64,000 bases of DNA from Dromaius novaehollandiae (taxonomy: Eukaryota; Chordata; Aves; Casuariiformes; Dromaiidae), in contig NC_088117.1 of NCBI RefSeq assembly GCF_036370855.1, positions 3,596,001 to 3,660,000 of the forward strand, in the 5' to 3' direction. The notes below the pieces were generated by a model that was given only the letters and a program-made list of their open reading frames with translations, did no database searches and was not told the DNA's origin. Numbering within the stretch: position 1 is the first letter of the stretch; every line of letters starts with the position of its first letter. Below are positions 50,301-62,300 of this stretch, one piece after another. A program made the position numbers and the translations under genes.

Positions 50301-53300
50301 GCTGCTTCCTGCTGCGGGACGGCCCCGGCGCGGGCAGGGTGCTCGGCCCGTCCTCCGGCGTCTCCCTGCGATGGCACCCGGGGACCGGCGCGGGGGCCCC
50401 TCGAGCGGGACAGGGCTTTGTGCACCTGCAGGAGCCTCTCTGCTTCTGCGCCCTTGAGCCAAAATGAGTGAGGGGGCTGCGAGTCCTGTGCTGCATCCGC
50501 TATTGCTTGTGTTACACCCATGGGTGGGTTCTCCCCCCGCCCCAAGGTCATCTTTTCGCCAAGGGGAAAGCAAACAAATGGTGGGGGGAGGCCAAAAGCG
50601 TGAGCAGGGTTAAGTTGCCTCCCGCTGTCGGCGGTGCAGGAGATCAAGTGCACCGGTTGCGGGGAGGACAAAATGGCACCGCGTGTACCCGCTGCTCTCG
50701 GACAGAGATGTTTCTCTCGAGCCAGAATAAAGGCGTAATTCAGCTTGGCGCAGGCCTCCGGCTCCTCTCCCCCTCCCCTGCCGCGGCTCTGGCCTTATTC
50801 AGCCGCAGACGAGCAGGTCCTCCGGGCGCCTGCACCGCGCAGGGCTGTTTTCTTCGGGCATCCTGTATCTCAGCCCTCGCCCCATGGATGGGTCGTGCGT
50901 GCAAAGGTAGATTTCTTTATTTTCCTCCTTCTTTCTTTCCTTAATTCTGCTTGTACCTGAGCTGAACCCCTGCTGGGAGCTGGTTGTAATTTCCAGCTGA
51001 CCTTGCTTTTGGCAGCACGTTAGCGCGCTGCAAGGCAGCGAAGGGAATTTTTGGCTGCTCCGCGCACTTCCTCCGCTGGCACATTTCTCGCACAAAGAGC
51101 TGAAAGCGGGGAGCTGGGCATCACCTCTTCCCTGGAGCGGCTCTCTGCTGGCCTGGAGCAAGAGCTTCGCAGCCAGCAGAAGGCATGGGGTGATGCTCCT
51201 GTCTTCTAGCCTAATTAAAAGAAGTTTAATGATCTGACTGAGCAGGCAGTGAAGGACCTGGGTCTCTCGTTCTGTTCGGTGCCCAGGATCACTCCGTGGG
51301 CAGGAGGTGGCAGGCCACGCTCCTAGCCAGCCTCTGGGGGGTCGGAGCGGATGGGGGGGGACGGTGACGGGCCGTGACGGCTCGCGGGCGCCGTCTCGGC
51401 CCCACGCTGGGCTGCTGGGTTCAGGAGCGAAACTCCAGATTCGGCGCAGGCAAACCATGTGGAAGGACCTGCAGTTGCCTGGGACCGCAGCAGCTTTCTC
51501 AGCAGTTCCCGGTTTCTTGCCTCAATAGATCACTGTTAATCCTCAGTGGGTTTTGCAGCCTTGCCGTTCTGCCGGGTCCTGCTAATTCACTGCAAATGTC
51601 ACTGGAAGCTGCTGAGGCAGAGATTTGTAGGCAGCGGAGCCCTTCCCCTCAGGAGCTGCTGGGCTTTCTGCTGTGTTTGCTTCCTCTGCGCGTACCTCCT
51701 GCGTTACATCAGGGTTTATCTCGGCGGCATTAGCCGCATCCGAGCGCCGGAGGTTGTTCCCGCTTTGTGCTCGCCGTGCCTGCGAATCCGGCGCTCGGAG
51801 CCGGCCGGGCGCCCGGCTCCCGTGCTGCGGTGCAGCTCGCCCCGCTCTCCCGTAGCACGGGAGCTCTCGTTTGGGCAGAACGAAGCAGAGCTGAATGCTG
51901 AAGTCTTTCTCTGGCCGGTTTGGCTGGGCTTGCCGTCAGGTTGCTGGGCTGACCGGCTGCCGCTGAAGGTGCCCGTGTTTGTTACGGGGGTGGTACGAGG
52001 TAATACTCGCTCTTACGCTCATTCGCTGCGATTTGTAATCCCATGTATTAGCTTAATCCGCTGGCGGCTGAGCTGGAGTCCGTGTGCTAACGCCACGACG
52101 GCCCTGCGTTGCCTGAGTGCCCTGGCACAGGCAGGAGTAATGCTGCCGTGCGATGCCTCGGATGCAGCCTCCGGAGCGCAGGGAGAGCGCTGACCTTGCT
52201 TCCTTCTAATATTCAATCCGCTGGGCTGCAAAGGTCGGCGAGGAGAGACGGAGGACTGTTGGGACGACGTCGAGAGTGACGGTTCCTCCCGTCGCTGAGA
52301 AATCGGTACCCTGCAGCACAGCGCAGGGGCATCTGCCCGGTCTCCGCTCAAACGATGCCAAACCCAAACCCGCTTGTTTCCGGCTCCCCGCCGCGAAGCA
52401 GAGCCCGTCGGGCTGAGCTGTGCGTACGCAGCGCCGAGCGAGGGGCAGGGGGACCGGCGGGCACCGGCTGCCTTTCCTTGCCGGAGGATTTGGCTGGCGC
52501 GGTTAGTGCATCACTCGCTAAGTAGCCCGAGAGAAATTGCCATATGGCCAGGCCTGCTGTCCCTCACCTACGAGAACCCAAACCGGGCGCTCCAAAGGCT
52601 CGGCTCGCTCCCGCTCCAAGGCGGCAGTGTGTCTGCGTGCGCGGCAGGAGGGAGGGAGCGGGCCGGCCGCCTTCCGCTCGGCGGGTACCAGCAGGGAGAG
52701 CTGGCGGTCGGGGCAGGAGCCTGGGACGGAGCGAAGTCCTCCAGGCTCCTGGTTGTGGCTTCATAGCAAATAACACAGCGTTACACACCCTCCTCTTTGG
52801 GGATGAAGGGAGCGATACACGGGGTATGTATTTTTTTAGCCCTAGCCTAACTGTGGATGCAGCCTGGCGAGGCAGAGGTGGAGGCGTGTTACCTTACACT
52901 ACCGCTACGGTTGTCTGGCCCCGCAGACGCCTGTGTGCTCAGACATCTGGACTGTCTCTAGCAGTGCATCAGAGCATGAGATTTTTGGGGGGTGAGTAAT
53001 AAGGCTAGACTGAGCCTGTTGTGTTTGTGCGTCAGTGACCAAGGCACCTTCCTACCCCCTTCTGGCTCCTCTCCAATTCTGTGCCCCGCTGGCACCGACC
53101 TGGAGGTCCTGGCTCCGTTTCGGTCGCAGTCAGCCTGATCCGTAGCAGAAAGGCTGCTGTGCTGTGTGACTGTGTGTGTGTGTACTTCCATGCGTGGAGC
53201 TTCTGGATCTTGCGAGGATTTTGGAAGGAAATGCTGGCGCTGGGCGTGCAAACCCGGGAGGAGACGTTTGGCAGCTCTCTCTGCTGTGGCAAAGTCTCGA

Positions 53301-56300
53301 ACTTGTGGCCCAGGTAGATCTGGCCCTACCTGTCCTGTCAGACTGTTTTGCGTGGGACGCTGCGTGACCAAGGAGGTTGCAGAGCAGCCCTGCGAAGCCG
53401 GCTGCGGACGGCAGGTAGGGCTTGGCTTCCTTGTTCCCGTGCAGATGTCTCCTGATCCTGGTCCTCAGCCCTGCCTTGCTCTCCTGCAGGGACAGAGGCT
53501 GCCGGAGAACGACGTTCCCAGCCCTTGGCTGGCTGGCGTCTAGCCCCGTGCCCGTGCTGACGCAGGTGGATGTGGGTAGGTGGCTTCCCTTTCCTGGTGC
53601 CTTTGCCCGCCAGCCTCACCGGCGGTGTTGCTCTTGGAGGAACGGTGGTGCTGCAGGGCCGTCCAATTCCTCTTGCCCGTCTGCTCTGCCTGGGCAGAAA
53701 GTTGGCAGCGTTGCCTGGGGACGCTGGGCTGGTGAGAGAAGAGCTTAAGCCCTTTCAGCAACTGAACTGTAGTGGAGTAATCTCTGCTTAGCTCATTTGT
53801 TTAACAGCATAAATCCTGGCGGGTGGTAATTTCTGCCATGCCTAGTTATAACGGTGTCGGGTTTTCCCATGCCGTTGTGCCTTGAGCGGGGTGGTGGGAG
53901 CAGAGCGCTGGTTTGCAGCAAACACCCACAGACCTCCGTGGCTCAGGTCTGACTCGCCTTTGGGGACGAGAACGGTGCATCCAGCGGCGAGGCTGCCTCG
54001 GGTGCGCGGTCAGCTCGAGCTTTGCCATGGGGACCCTGGGGGACCCGGAGCAAATTCCCGAATCTCTGTCCCTGCCCTGCCCGTGACGGGTCGGCAGCGT
54101 GAGAGCAAACGTGCCCAGACCTGCAGGACGCCCGAGCCCACTACCAGCACACCATGGGCTGAGTCCTCCCCGTCGTCCCCCAGGTCAGGGAGGCCACAAC
54201 GCGGGTACAAGCAAGCAACCCCCCCGTCCCAGCGTGGAATCGGGAGGAACGGCTGAGCCACAAAAGGGAGAATCCTGTTGTTTCCAGACAGATCGCCGCT
54301 GGCAGCAAAAGCAAGAAGGGAAATCTCCAAGGACGTCCTTTGCTCTGTGCCGTGAGACGGTCCTGCTGCGCTGTCAGCTTGTCTCTGCTGTTCCTAGTCT
54401 CTGGGTGTTTTATTTTATTTATTTATTTATTTTTCCAGGCTGGGGCAGACTGTCTGGGGCAGCCACTTTGCCTTTAGGAATTTGCAGGGAGGATGTTTCC
54501 AGAGGCCGGGCGGGGGCTGGTCCCCGCTGGCTGGGCTCCTATCTGGAGCAGAGGCCGGTACAGGTACGGCCCCGTCGCGGAGCCCTGCTAATCCAGCTGC
54601 CTCCGCTGCCGGCTGGCTTGCTCAAGGTATTTTTAGCCGCCTGTAAACTTCAGGAAAAGCTTTTGTGTCTGAGCACACTGTGGCCTTTGTTCGGGCTTCT
54701 GGGAACCGTGAGGTAATGGCTCAGCCAGGCTGGGCTGACTTGCACGGCCCTTTCCCCTCGCAGCGGGTTAAGGCGGCTCTGGGAGTGCTGCAGCGTGCCG
54801 CGCGATGCCGCCGCGAGACCCCTCCGCTGCGAGGCTGAGCTCGCGCTGACCCGTTTCATGGACTCTCACGGCAGCTTGCTTCAGAAAAGCTCCTGGTACG
54901 GGAGCAGCTTGAGAAGGGGCTGCTCGTGCCAGGCAATGTTTGCATGTTGGAGTGACCGTTGCAGGAAACCTTTTCATCTCTATCTGCTGCCAACAGCGAA
55001 GTTTCTTTAGCAAAGTCAGCTCGGGTGGGGAATTAGCTCATTAAAAGTCCTGAATCTTTACTCAAAGCCCTCAGGGCTGGACGACAGGAGCAGAGCGTAG
55101 CTTCCCATGGGCTTCGTGTCCTGCTTGCCTCAGCCCCGGTTTGGGGGATCTCTGCAAGGCGCGTGTGGCTCGCTGGACACGCCTTGCCCTGTCCTGCTGC
55201 TGGTGTGGTCCTCTACTCGCTCTGCGCGCTGACGGGACCCTCTGGTGCGGGATCCCGCAGGGAAGCGAGCGGGACGCTGCAGGCAGCGTGGGGCACGTGC
55301 CCTCGGGGTGGCTACGGGGGAGGGACAGGTCGCACAAGCTGCGATGCAGGTCCAAGCCTGCGAGCGCCTGGGCCGAGCTGCCTGGGCCCGGGGCGCGGGC
55401 GGGGGCCGCACGCCTCCCCTCGCGGGGCGGGAAGGTGCCTTTCTGCTGCTGCCGCCCACGCGAGAGGTGCCGGGGTGCCGGGGCATGCCCAGCCCCTGCC
55501 CTGCCTCGGCCCGTGGCCCGTGCTCGGCCCAGGCTCGCAGGGTGCCTGGGACAGGGAAACGGCAGGTTTTCCCCATCGTAAGAAAACCGGTCGGTGCTTA
55601 GAAATGGAAATGCAGCCTTGGGAGTGGAGTTGCCAGCAAGAGAGTTTAAAAGTAGCTGCTGCCTCTTCATCGGGCCCCTGCTTGTGCCCTGCCCAGCGGA
55701 AGGGGCGACGCCGCTCCGGGCTCGCCGACTTTGCACCTGCCAAAGGCATCAGACGCGTGGCAGAAGCCCAAAATGGCTTTGTGATCCCTGGTGAGCCTCT
55801 ACTGTGATCCTGGAGCCTCCACTGTGTCCGCCCTATGGAGACAGGGCCGGAGGAATTCCTGCCGGGAGGGGCGAGCAGAGGCCGAGGGAAACGGCTTAGC
55901 CTGGGGTCACTGCTGACTGTCCATCTCCCTCCCTCCCTGGTAGAGGACGCGGGCAGGACCCAGGCTTCCCTGCAGAGTCTGCTGGCTTGTCGCTCTGCCA
56001 AGTGCTCTGGACCATGCCCATGCTTTCGCAGGAGCTTTCCATCTTGGTCAGGATCTTCTGTTTTTGCTCGTCTATTTTTATTAACCCTTGTCTCGGAAAT
56101 AGCTCTGGCGCTGAACTCCCACACCCGTTCTGCTTTCCTCGCAAACAGGCTGCTCTTAACGTCTGCTGCTGGCTGCCGAAGGCTCCTACGGCTTGGGTTG
56201 GTGCTCCCTGGCTGGACCTGGGACTGAGGGGACTCCCATGTCTTGTGCTGCTGTCTGTCTTGCCCCCGGACCGTGCTGGGCATGACTCCTCCACCAGAGA

Positions 56301-59300
56301 CCTCACCGGCTCAACCAGCCTCCGCGCTTGCAGTAACCACAAGAAATGCAGGCGTTCGGCTGGAAGGCTGGTCTCCGTGAGCGCTCGGCTGTTCGTTAGC
56401 CACGCCAGCAAGCGAAGCCGTGTGGCGCAGTGTCTGCGTGCGTGGGTAGGACCCGGGTGCTTGGCTTTTCCAGTCCCCTCTCAGCAGCCTGCTTGTGGGG
56501 CACGGGCCAATTTCTCCAGCCTGCTGTGGCCACTGGAAAATTCCTGGTACCCAGAGGATCTCTGAGCTGGCAGAAGGCTGCTCTTCCCTCTTTGGAAGAA
56601 GGGGGAAGGAGAGTGAGGGTAGGAGGGAACGGGTCTGAAAACAGGAACCACTGCTAATTGCCTGCAGCATTTCTGTGCTTAATGGAGTGGAGAATAGAGC
56701 TCGCTGCGATTTCCTGGCTCCCTGCTCAGTGCTCCACGCAGGGCTGAGGTCTGGGCTCTTGTGGCCGTAAGCCAAGCCCTACTGTGTTGCGCAAAGCCTG
56801 TGTGAGCTGCAACCTTGCAACAGGGCACACGGCTTCTTCAGCCTGGGGCAGCTCACCTTGAAGCTCAGAGCAGTCAGTTAAGAGCAGGAATGGTCTTTCA
56901 CAGCCCTCGTGGCGGCTCGTTGCAGGGGGGAGCTGCAAGAGGGCTGCAGTCTAGGAGGCAACTGTTACCTGTTAATGCTGGTGTTTAGGCTTGGTCTGAG
57001 CTATTGGGGGTGGTCCAGGCTGATCTACAGGTAGGTCTGGTCTTGTGAGTTATTCGGATGCTGGGCTACCAGGGTGGAAACTGCATCAGTGCCACGAAGT
57101 CACTTGGTGCCTCAGAGAGCCGACCCGCAACCCCCGTGAGTGGCGCTGGCCCGGCACGTTGCCCGAAAAGCGTGCTTCTTCGCTCTGTGCCACGACTGAG
57201 GACTCCTCATCTCTTGTACTGTGCAGCTCTAAGGAGCCCTGGTTTTCTGGAGAGGGTTAGTAACTGTGAACATAAAGCACTTGCAGGTTCGCTTCCAGCT
57301 TGGCTTTCTGATGGTGCGCCTGAGCTGGGCTGGAGGTAGCAGGCTCATCCCCACCTTCAGGCACGGCATCCTGCCCAGTCTTTGGCCTACAGAGCTAGGG
57401 CTTGTGATGGCAGACTTGGTTGTGGATCGAGCACGGGGAATTCTTGCGTTCAGCTTCTGCAGTTGGCTCTTCCCTACTGGGGGCAGATTAAACAGCTGTA
57501 GGCTTGACACTGGGACTCCATAGGTGACAGGTTGCACATAAAGCCAAGCTTTAATTGGTCTTTGACTGAAGTGATTTGTTAGAGCTTGCCACCTGTGCTG
57601 TAGAAGAGGGACTTTAACCCTGTGGGGTCTGGGTTATTTCCCAGGAGCCTGGAAAGGCTGGTAAGGGCTCTCAGCGGGAGACTGAGGTTCGCTGCTGGGT
57701 GTTGGGCTCCACAGGCCAGGCATCCAGCAGGTCTCCAGGTACTGGTGGAAGCCTGCTAGCCACAGCCTTTTGGGCCTACGTCTCCTGTTCAGGGAGGTGG
57801 AACAAGTCCTGTTACTGCAACGCAGAGGCTGCAAAGGAAAGTTAATGTATTTCAGCTTATTGGCTCCCTTCCTGAAAATGAGGATATTGTCTCTAGATCA
57901 AAGTTTTGAATAGCACCTAATGAAAGGCACAAATCCTTGGAGCAGCAAACAGGCGTTTGGTTAGTTGAGTCATTCAGATTAGCAAGGTTTTATGCTGTAA
58001 CCAACAAGTGAAGACACCTGCTACACCTCAATCTACCCCACGTTCCACTGGAGTGAGACTGTCCCAACGGGGGAACGGGAGAAGCTGCCCGAGACCCCCG
58101 TGCCTGTCCCAGCTCTGCAGGGCATCGAGCCTGCTCCTGCCAGGCAGTCTCAAGGCTGGCAGCAAAGGCTTTGCATTGGTATTGAATTGCTTTATGCCAC
58201 CACCTTGTGACAAGACTCGGTGTTGCATTTTAGCCTACATTCTTTGGTTTGTTTGGGGGGACGGGGAGGGAAATTGCTGGGGGTGTGCTTTAGGTGGGGT
58301 GACGGGAAGGAGCAAACCTTCTCCTCTCTTTAAGGACAATGTATATGGACATCTCTTACTTTTCTTTTCTTTCCTACGCTTGCCCATGTAGGGATACGAG
58401 ATCAGACGCTTGTCACATTATTTATTCCGCCTGCCTTTATGCTGAAGGCTGGATGCACGCTCGCTGGGGCGTCTGCAGAGCCCTGCGGCACGTCTGAGCG
58501 AGCAGAAAGGGCAGGGGGGCAGCATCTCGCAAAGGGGAGGATGGACTGAGTCAACCACCACCTAGTCCGGCTCCTACCTGGAATCGCATTGTAAAGGGGG
58601 GGGGGGGGGGGATTTACTCTCCTCCTTCCCCACCTCCCTCTGTCATGCAATCTGCTTAATCCCCTGACGAATGGGGCTCTATTACTGTCAGCTCTGTGGC
58701 GCCAATACTGCTAACAGGCAAGCTGTCTCCTCCGTCTTGCATCAACAAAACAGCAAGCCAAACTTGGAGTCCTGGTACCTCCAGCAGTAAGCCGGATCCT
58801 ACAAAGCAGAACAAATACAGCCTGATTTAATAGGTAGTCAGGTCTCCTCTCAGCACTGCCAGTTTCAGAACAAAACCTCTCATGTTTACACATATTTAAC
58901 AAATATGTATAGTCCTGTAAGTCTTAATGTTTTTTATTGACGACAACTTCAGCAGCTGAGTGATGTTTCTGGGTCACACTGTGGGCCCTGTTCAGCAGTC
59001 GCTGCTGCACTGGGAGGGAATTTGGGTGGGAAAAATGGAGAACAGATGGGCTCCTGACCTTGTAGCTGTTGCTTTAGCTGTGCACTTGGCTCTGGTCTGC
59101 TTCCTTAAGGCTGCTGCTGTAGAGTGAGACACAGTGGAACAAAACCAGTGTTGAGGCTAACTACCACCACTGCTAGAAAGCTGGGATGCAGCAGTGGGCT
59201 GGGGAGCCTGCAGCCCTCCCTCCCCCAGGTGCCCTGCTTCGTGTGCGTGAGTGCACTCCCTTGGGCTGCTAGCACAGACCCCTCTCCTAGCTGATCACAC

Positions 59301-62300
59301 CCAACTTCTTGATGCTCGTTCTTGGCTCTGTGGTTCTGCAAGGAGAGCAGGGGTCTCCTGTCGAAGAGGGACTTTGGGAGGTGGAAGATGGGACGGGGAG
59401 TGATCTCTCAGATCTGCCTAAGCGTGAAGCATCAATGAGGATGGAGCTGGGATGGGGAGCAGTGCTTGGGAGCTGCTAGTGTCACAGCCGAGGCAAAGAG
59501 CACGTGTTGTCAGCGTAAATGCTTGCACGCTCACCGCTATGGCGATACAGCTCTGCCCAGGGACAGAGTTCAGGGAATTTGTGGAAATCTTCTCATCAGC
59601 TCCTGTTGTCTACGCAGCTGGGCTGAAGTATCACAGGCCCTTTCTTGGGACCAGGATTTGAAGGGGGGATTTAGGCCTGGGAGTTTGCTCCCTGGTCGCA
59701 AAGGCTCTCTCTGGTTTCAGCTTCTGAACGCTGGGCAGTCTGTGTGGGGCAAATGAAGCTTGCTGCGCGGCAAAGGTTAAGACTATACCTGTTTGCCCAC
59801 CAGACCTTCTTGCCACCCTTGGACAGTGCTGTACTTTTTCACCTTTCCACTCACTGGCTGCAGCCCACTTGAGGAAAAATCAATGCACAGCATCCCTTCT
59901 CCAGGCCCTACATCAGTAATCTGGGACCAAGTACTTGCTCTAAAGCATACTGTGGCACTGGGGTCCCTTAAAGTCTGCTGAAACCCACCTTATTTCAAGA
60001 GTATCCTAACCTGGAACCCCTGATTGGGAGTGGAGATGTCTCCTATCCCAAGGAAAGGTGGGTGCGAGCAGTTACCACTTTGACTCAAGCACTGCTCATT
60101 GGATCTGGAGGATGAGTATGGTGTTGTCCATTGGGTGAAGGCAGCTGAATAAGTTGTGTGCTGTTCTCCAAGCCGTTGCCTGTCTCTCCAGAAGATCGCG
60201 TTCCATGTGTGCCAGTTCTGAGGTGCCACTCACTTGTCACTCTTGTTTCTGCAGGGGTCCTGACAGCTGGAGAGCACACCTTTCCCTTCCAGTTCCTGCT
60301 GCCAGGTATGACGCAGATAACAAACATCCCAAGGCTCTTGCATGCAAGCCTTGACCTTTCCAGCCTCTGGAGCTGGGCAGGGCCTTGGGCTTTGCTGCAA
60401 AGGCAGGCTGGCAGCTCTGCTTGGGGACGCTAGAGGGAGCGTAAGGTCAGCCGCTGACAGCAAAGAGCTCAGGTGGGCATGAGACCTTCTGGGTGCTGCA
60501 AAGCCATGTTGCTAACACTTCTCTAAGCTTGACCCTGGGAGCACCATGGGTGTGTGTGAGGAGATCCCAGCCTAGCCAGCCCTTCTGAACCACAGTGCAG
60601 TCAGAGAGATCTCTGCTCTTGCACCCATGGTGTGGAGGATTTTTTCTGTAAGGAGGTTTGCAGTGAGGTCTCCAAGCAAGCCAGGTGTTCAGCTCCAGGT
60701 CTTTTGGGGGGAATTGCAGTGTGCTCTGCCTTTAAGGTACTTGCAGAACTCTTCAGGTGAAGAGGAAAAATGTTTCAAGGGGCTATCTATTTCCAGTTCA
60801 GAGATGTTTGGCATGACTCAATCTTACGACACCTTTTCCTTCTCTCTCTCTGAACTCCAGCCTCTGCTCCTACGTCGTTTGAAGGCCCTTTTGGCAAGGT
60901 CCTCCATCAGGTGAAAGCTGTGATAGACACGCCTCGCTTCTCCAAGGACTACAAGTGCAGCAAGATCTTCTATGTCCTCTGCCCACTTAACTTGAATGAC
61001 ATCCCTGATATCGAGGTTAGAGCAAGGATGAGCGTGTTGGGATGTGCTTGGGCTTGTCCTTGTTACATGTGCTGTTTGTGGGATAATTGTGCAGTCAGAC
61101 AGCTCATTTTGAATCTCTGACTGTTTTCCTGGAGGCTTTCCGGCTCCCTTGAGCCAACATCTTTGTCTTCCTGTTGTCCTGCAGCAGCCCAACACTATGT
61201 CAATCACAAAGAAGTTCAACTACAAGCTTGTGAAAAGCGGCAACATTATCTTGACTGCCACCTCAGATCTCAAAGGGTACATCGTGGGGCAAGCAATTCA
61301 GCTTCGCACGGACATAGAGAACAAATCTGGCCGCGACACTGGGGCTGTGGTGGCCAGTCTGCTCCAGGTAAGCATCTGAAAGGACAATTGTACCTGTCCC
61401 GGTACTCCTCTCAGACCGATACAAAACTGGTGCAGTGCTAACCACGGCACACATCTCTGCTGTGTGTGTCTGGGAGGTAGTTGTGTCCAGACCTCTGGCT
61501 CACTCTATTTCCTCTACTTTCCTGGAGAAACAGGCAGTAGGATGTGTCTTGCTTACACCATCTCAGTGTATCATGTAATCGTAGGTTATCCTGCCCTGTA
61601 ATATGCACTATATTTGTACTTGTGCTTATTTGACAAAGCTGCCTGGTGGTTTTATGTCCTGCCTCGCATTCGTGGGAGATGGTTGATGTCTGCAGACCTT
61701 CTGCTAGCTGTTGTCTCTCTTGTCTGTACAGAAAGTGGCTTATAAATCCAAGCGCTGGATTTATGACTTGAGGACCATTGCAGAGGTGGAAGGCTCAGGA
61801 GTGAAAGCCTGGAAACATGCAGAATGGAGGGAGCAGATTCTTGTTCCGGCATTGCCCCAGTCCATTCTGCAGGGCTGTAGTCTCATCCATATTGACTACT
61901 ACATCCAAGTGAGTACCTGCATGCACCTGGGGGAACTGGATTCCAGTGGGGTCTGCCTTGGGGAGACTGTGTCATGCAGCGTATGGGGGGGCGATGCTGC
62001 TTTGAGGAACTCCGTGGGACCAGTTTCCCCAGGTTGGTGCCGATGGCTGAGGCTGTCCTTGGGTTTCTGTGTTGAGCTCTATCCCTGAGCTCGGTAGCTT
62101 TGTGGCACAAGTGGCCCTTGTATCAGGTGAACCTGGCTGTGTCCACTGCAATGTATAACGAAGAGGATGCCATTGTTTCTCTTTCTCTTCCAGGTTTCTC
62201 TGAAGTCGCCAGAGGTTTCGGTTACTCTTCCCATTTATATTGGTAACATTGCTGTGAACAGGGTCCCTCTCAGCCCCTCCCGGTCAGCCCCGCACATACC

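Larger units (their letters stand above)
46034..60254 (+). other. ARRDC1: ARRDC1 intron 2 (14.2 kb)
   Basis: It runs from donor GTAGGA to acceptor TCTGCAG. It contains CpG-rich stretches at about 47.0, 49.0-49.9, 51.8, 52.4-52.7 and 55.2-55.8 kb, a 40-bp duplication at 46502, a TTTA microsatellite at 54408 and a 16-G run at 58596. Long antisense frames at 49010-49978 and 55312-56283 have no recognisable domain. No nested gene is supported. Confidence 0.85.

Noticed and set aside
55312-56283. 323-codon minus-strand open frame
   Set aside because: It has the same GC-driven composition, with no domain or start context.
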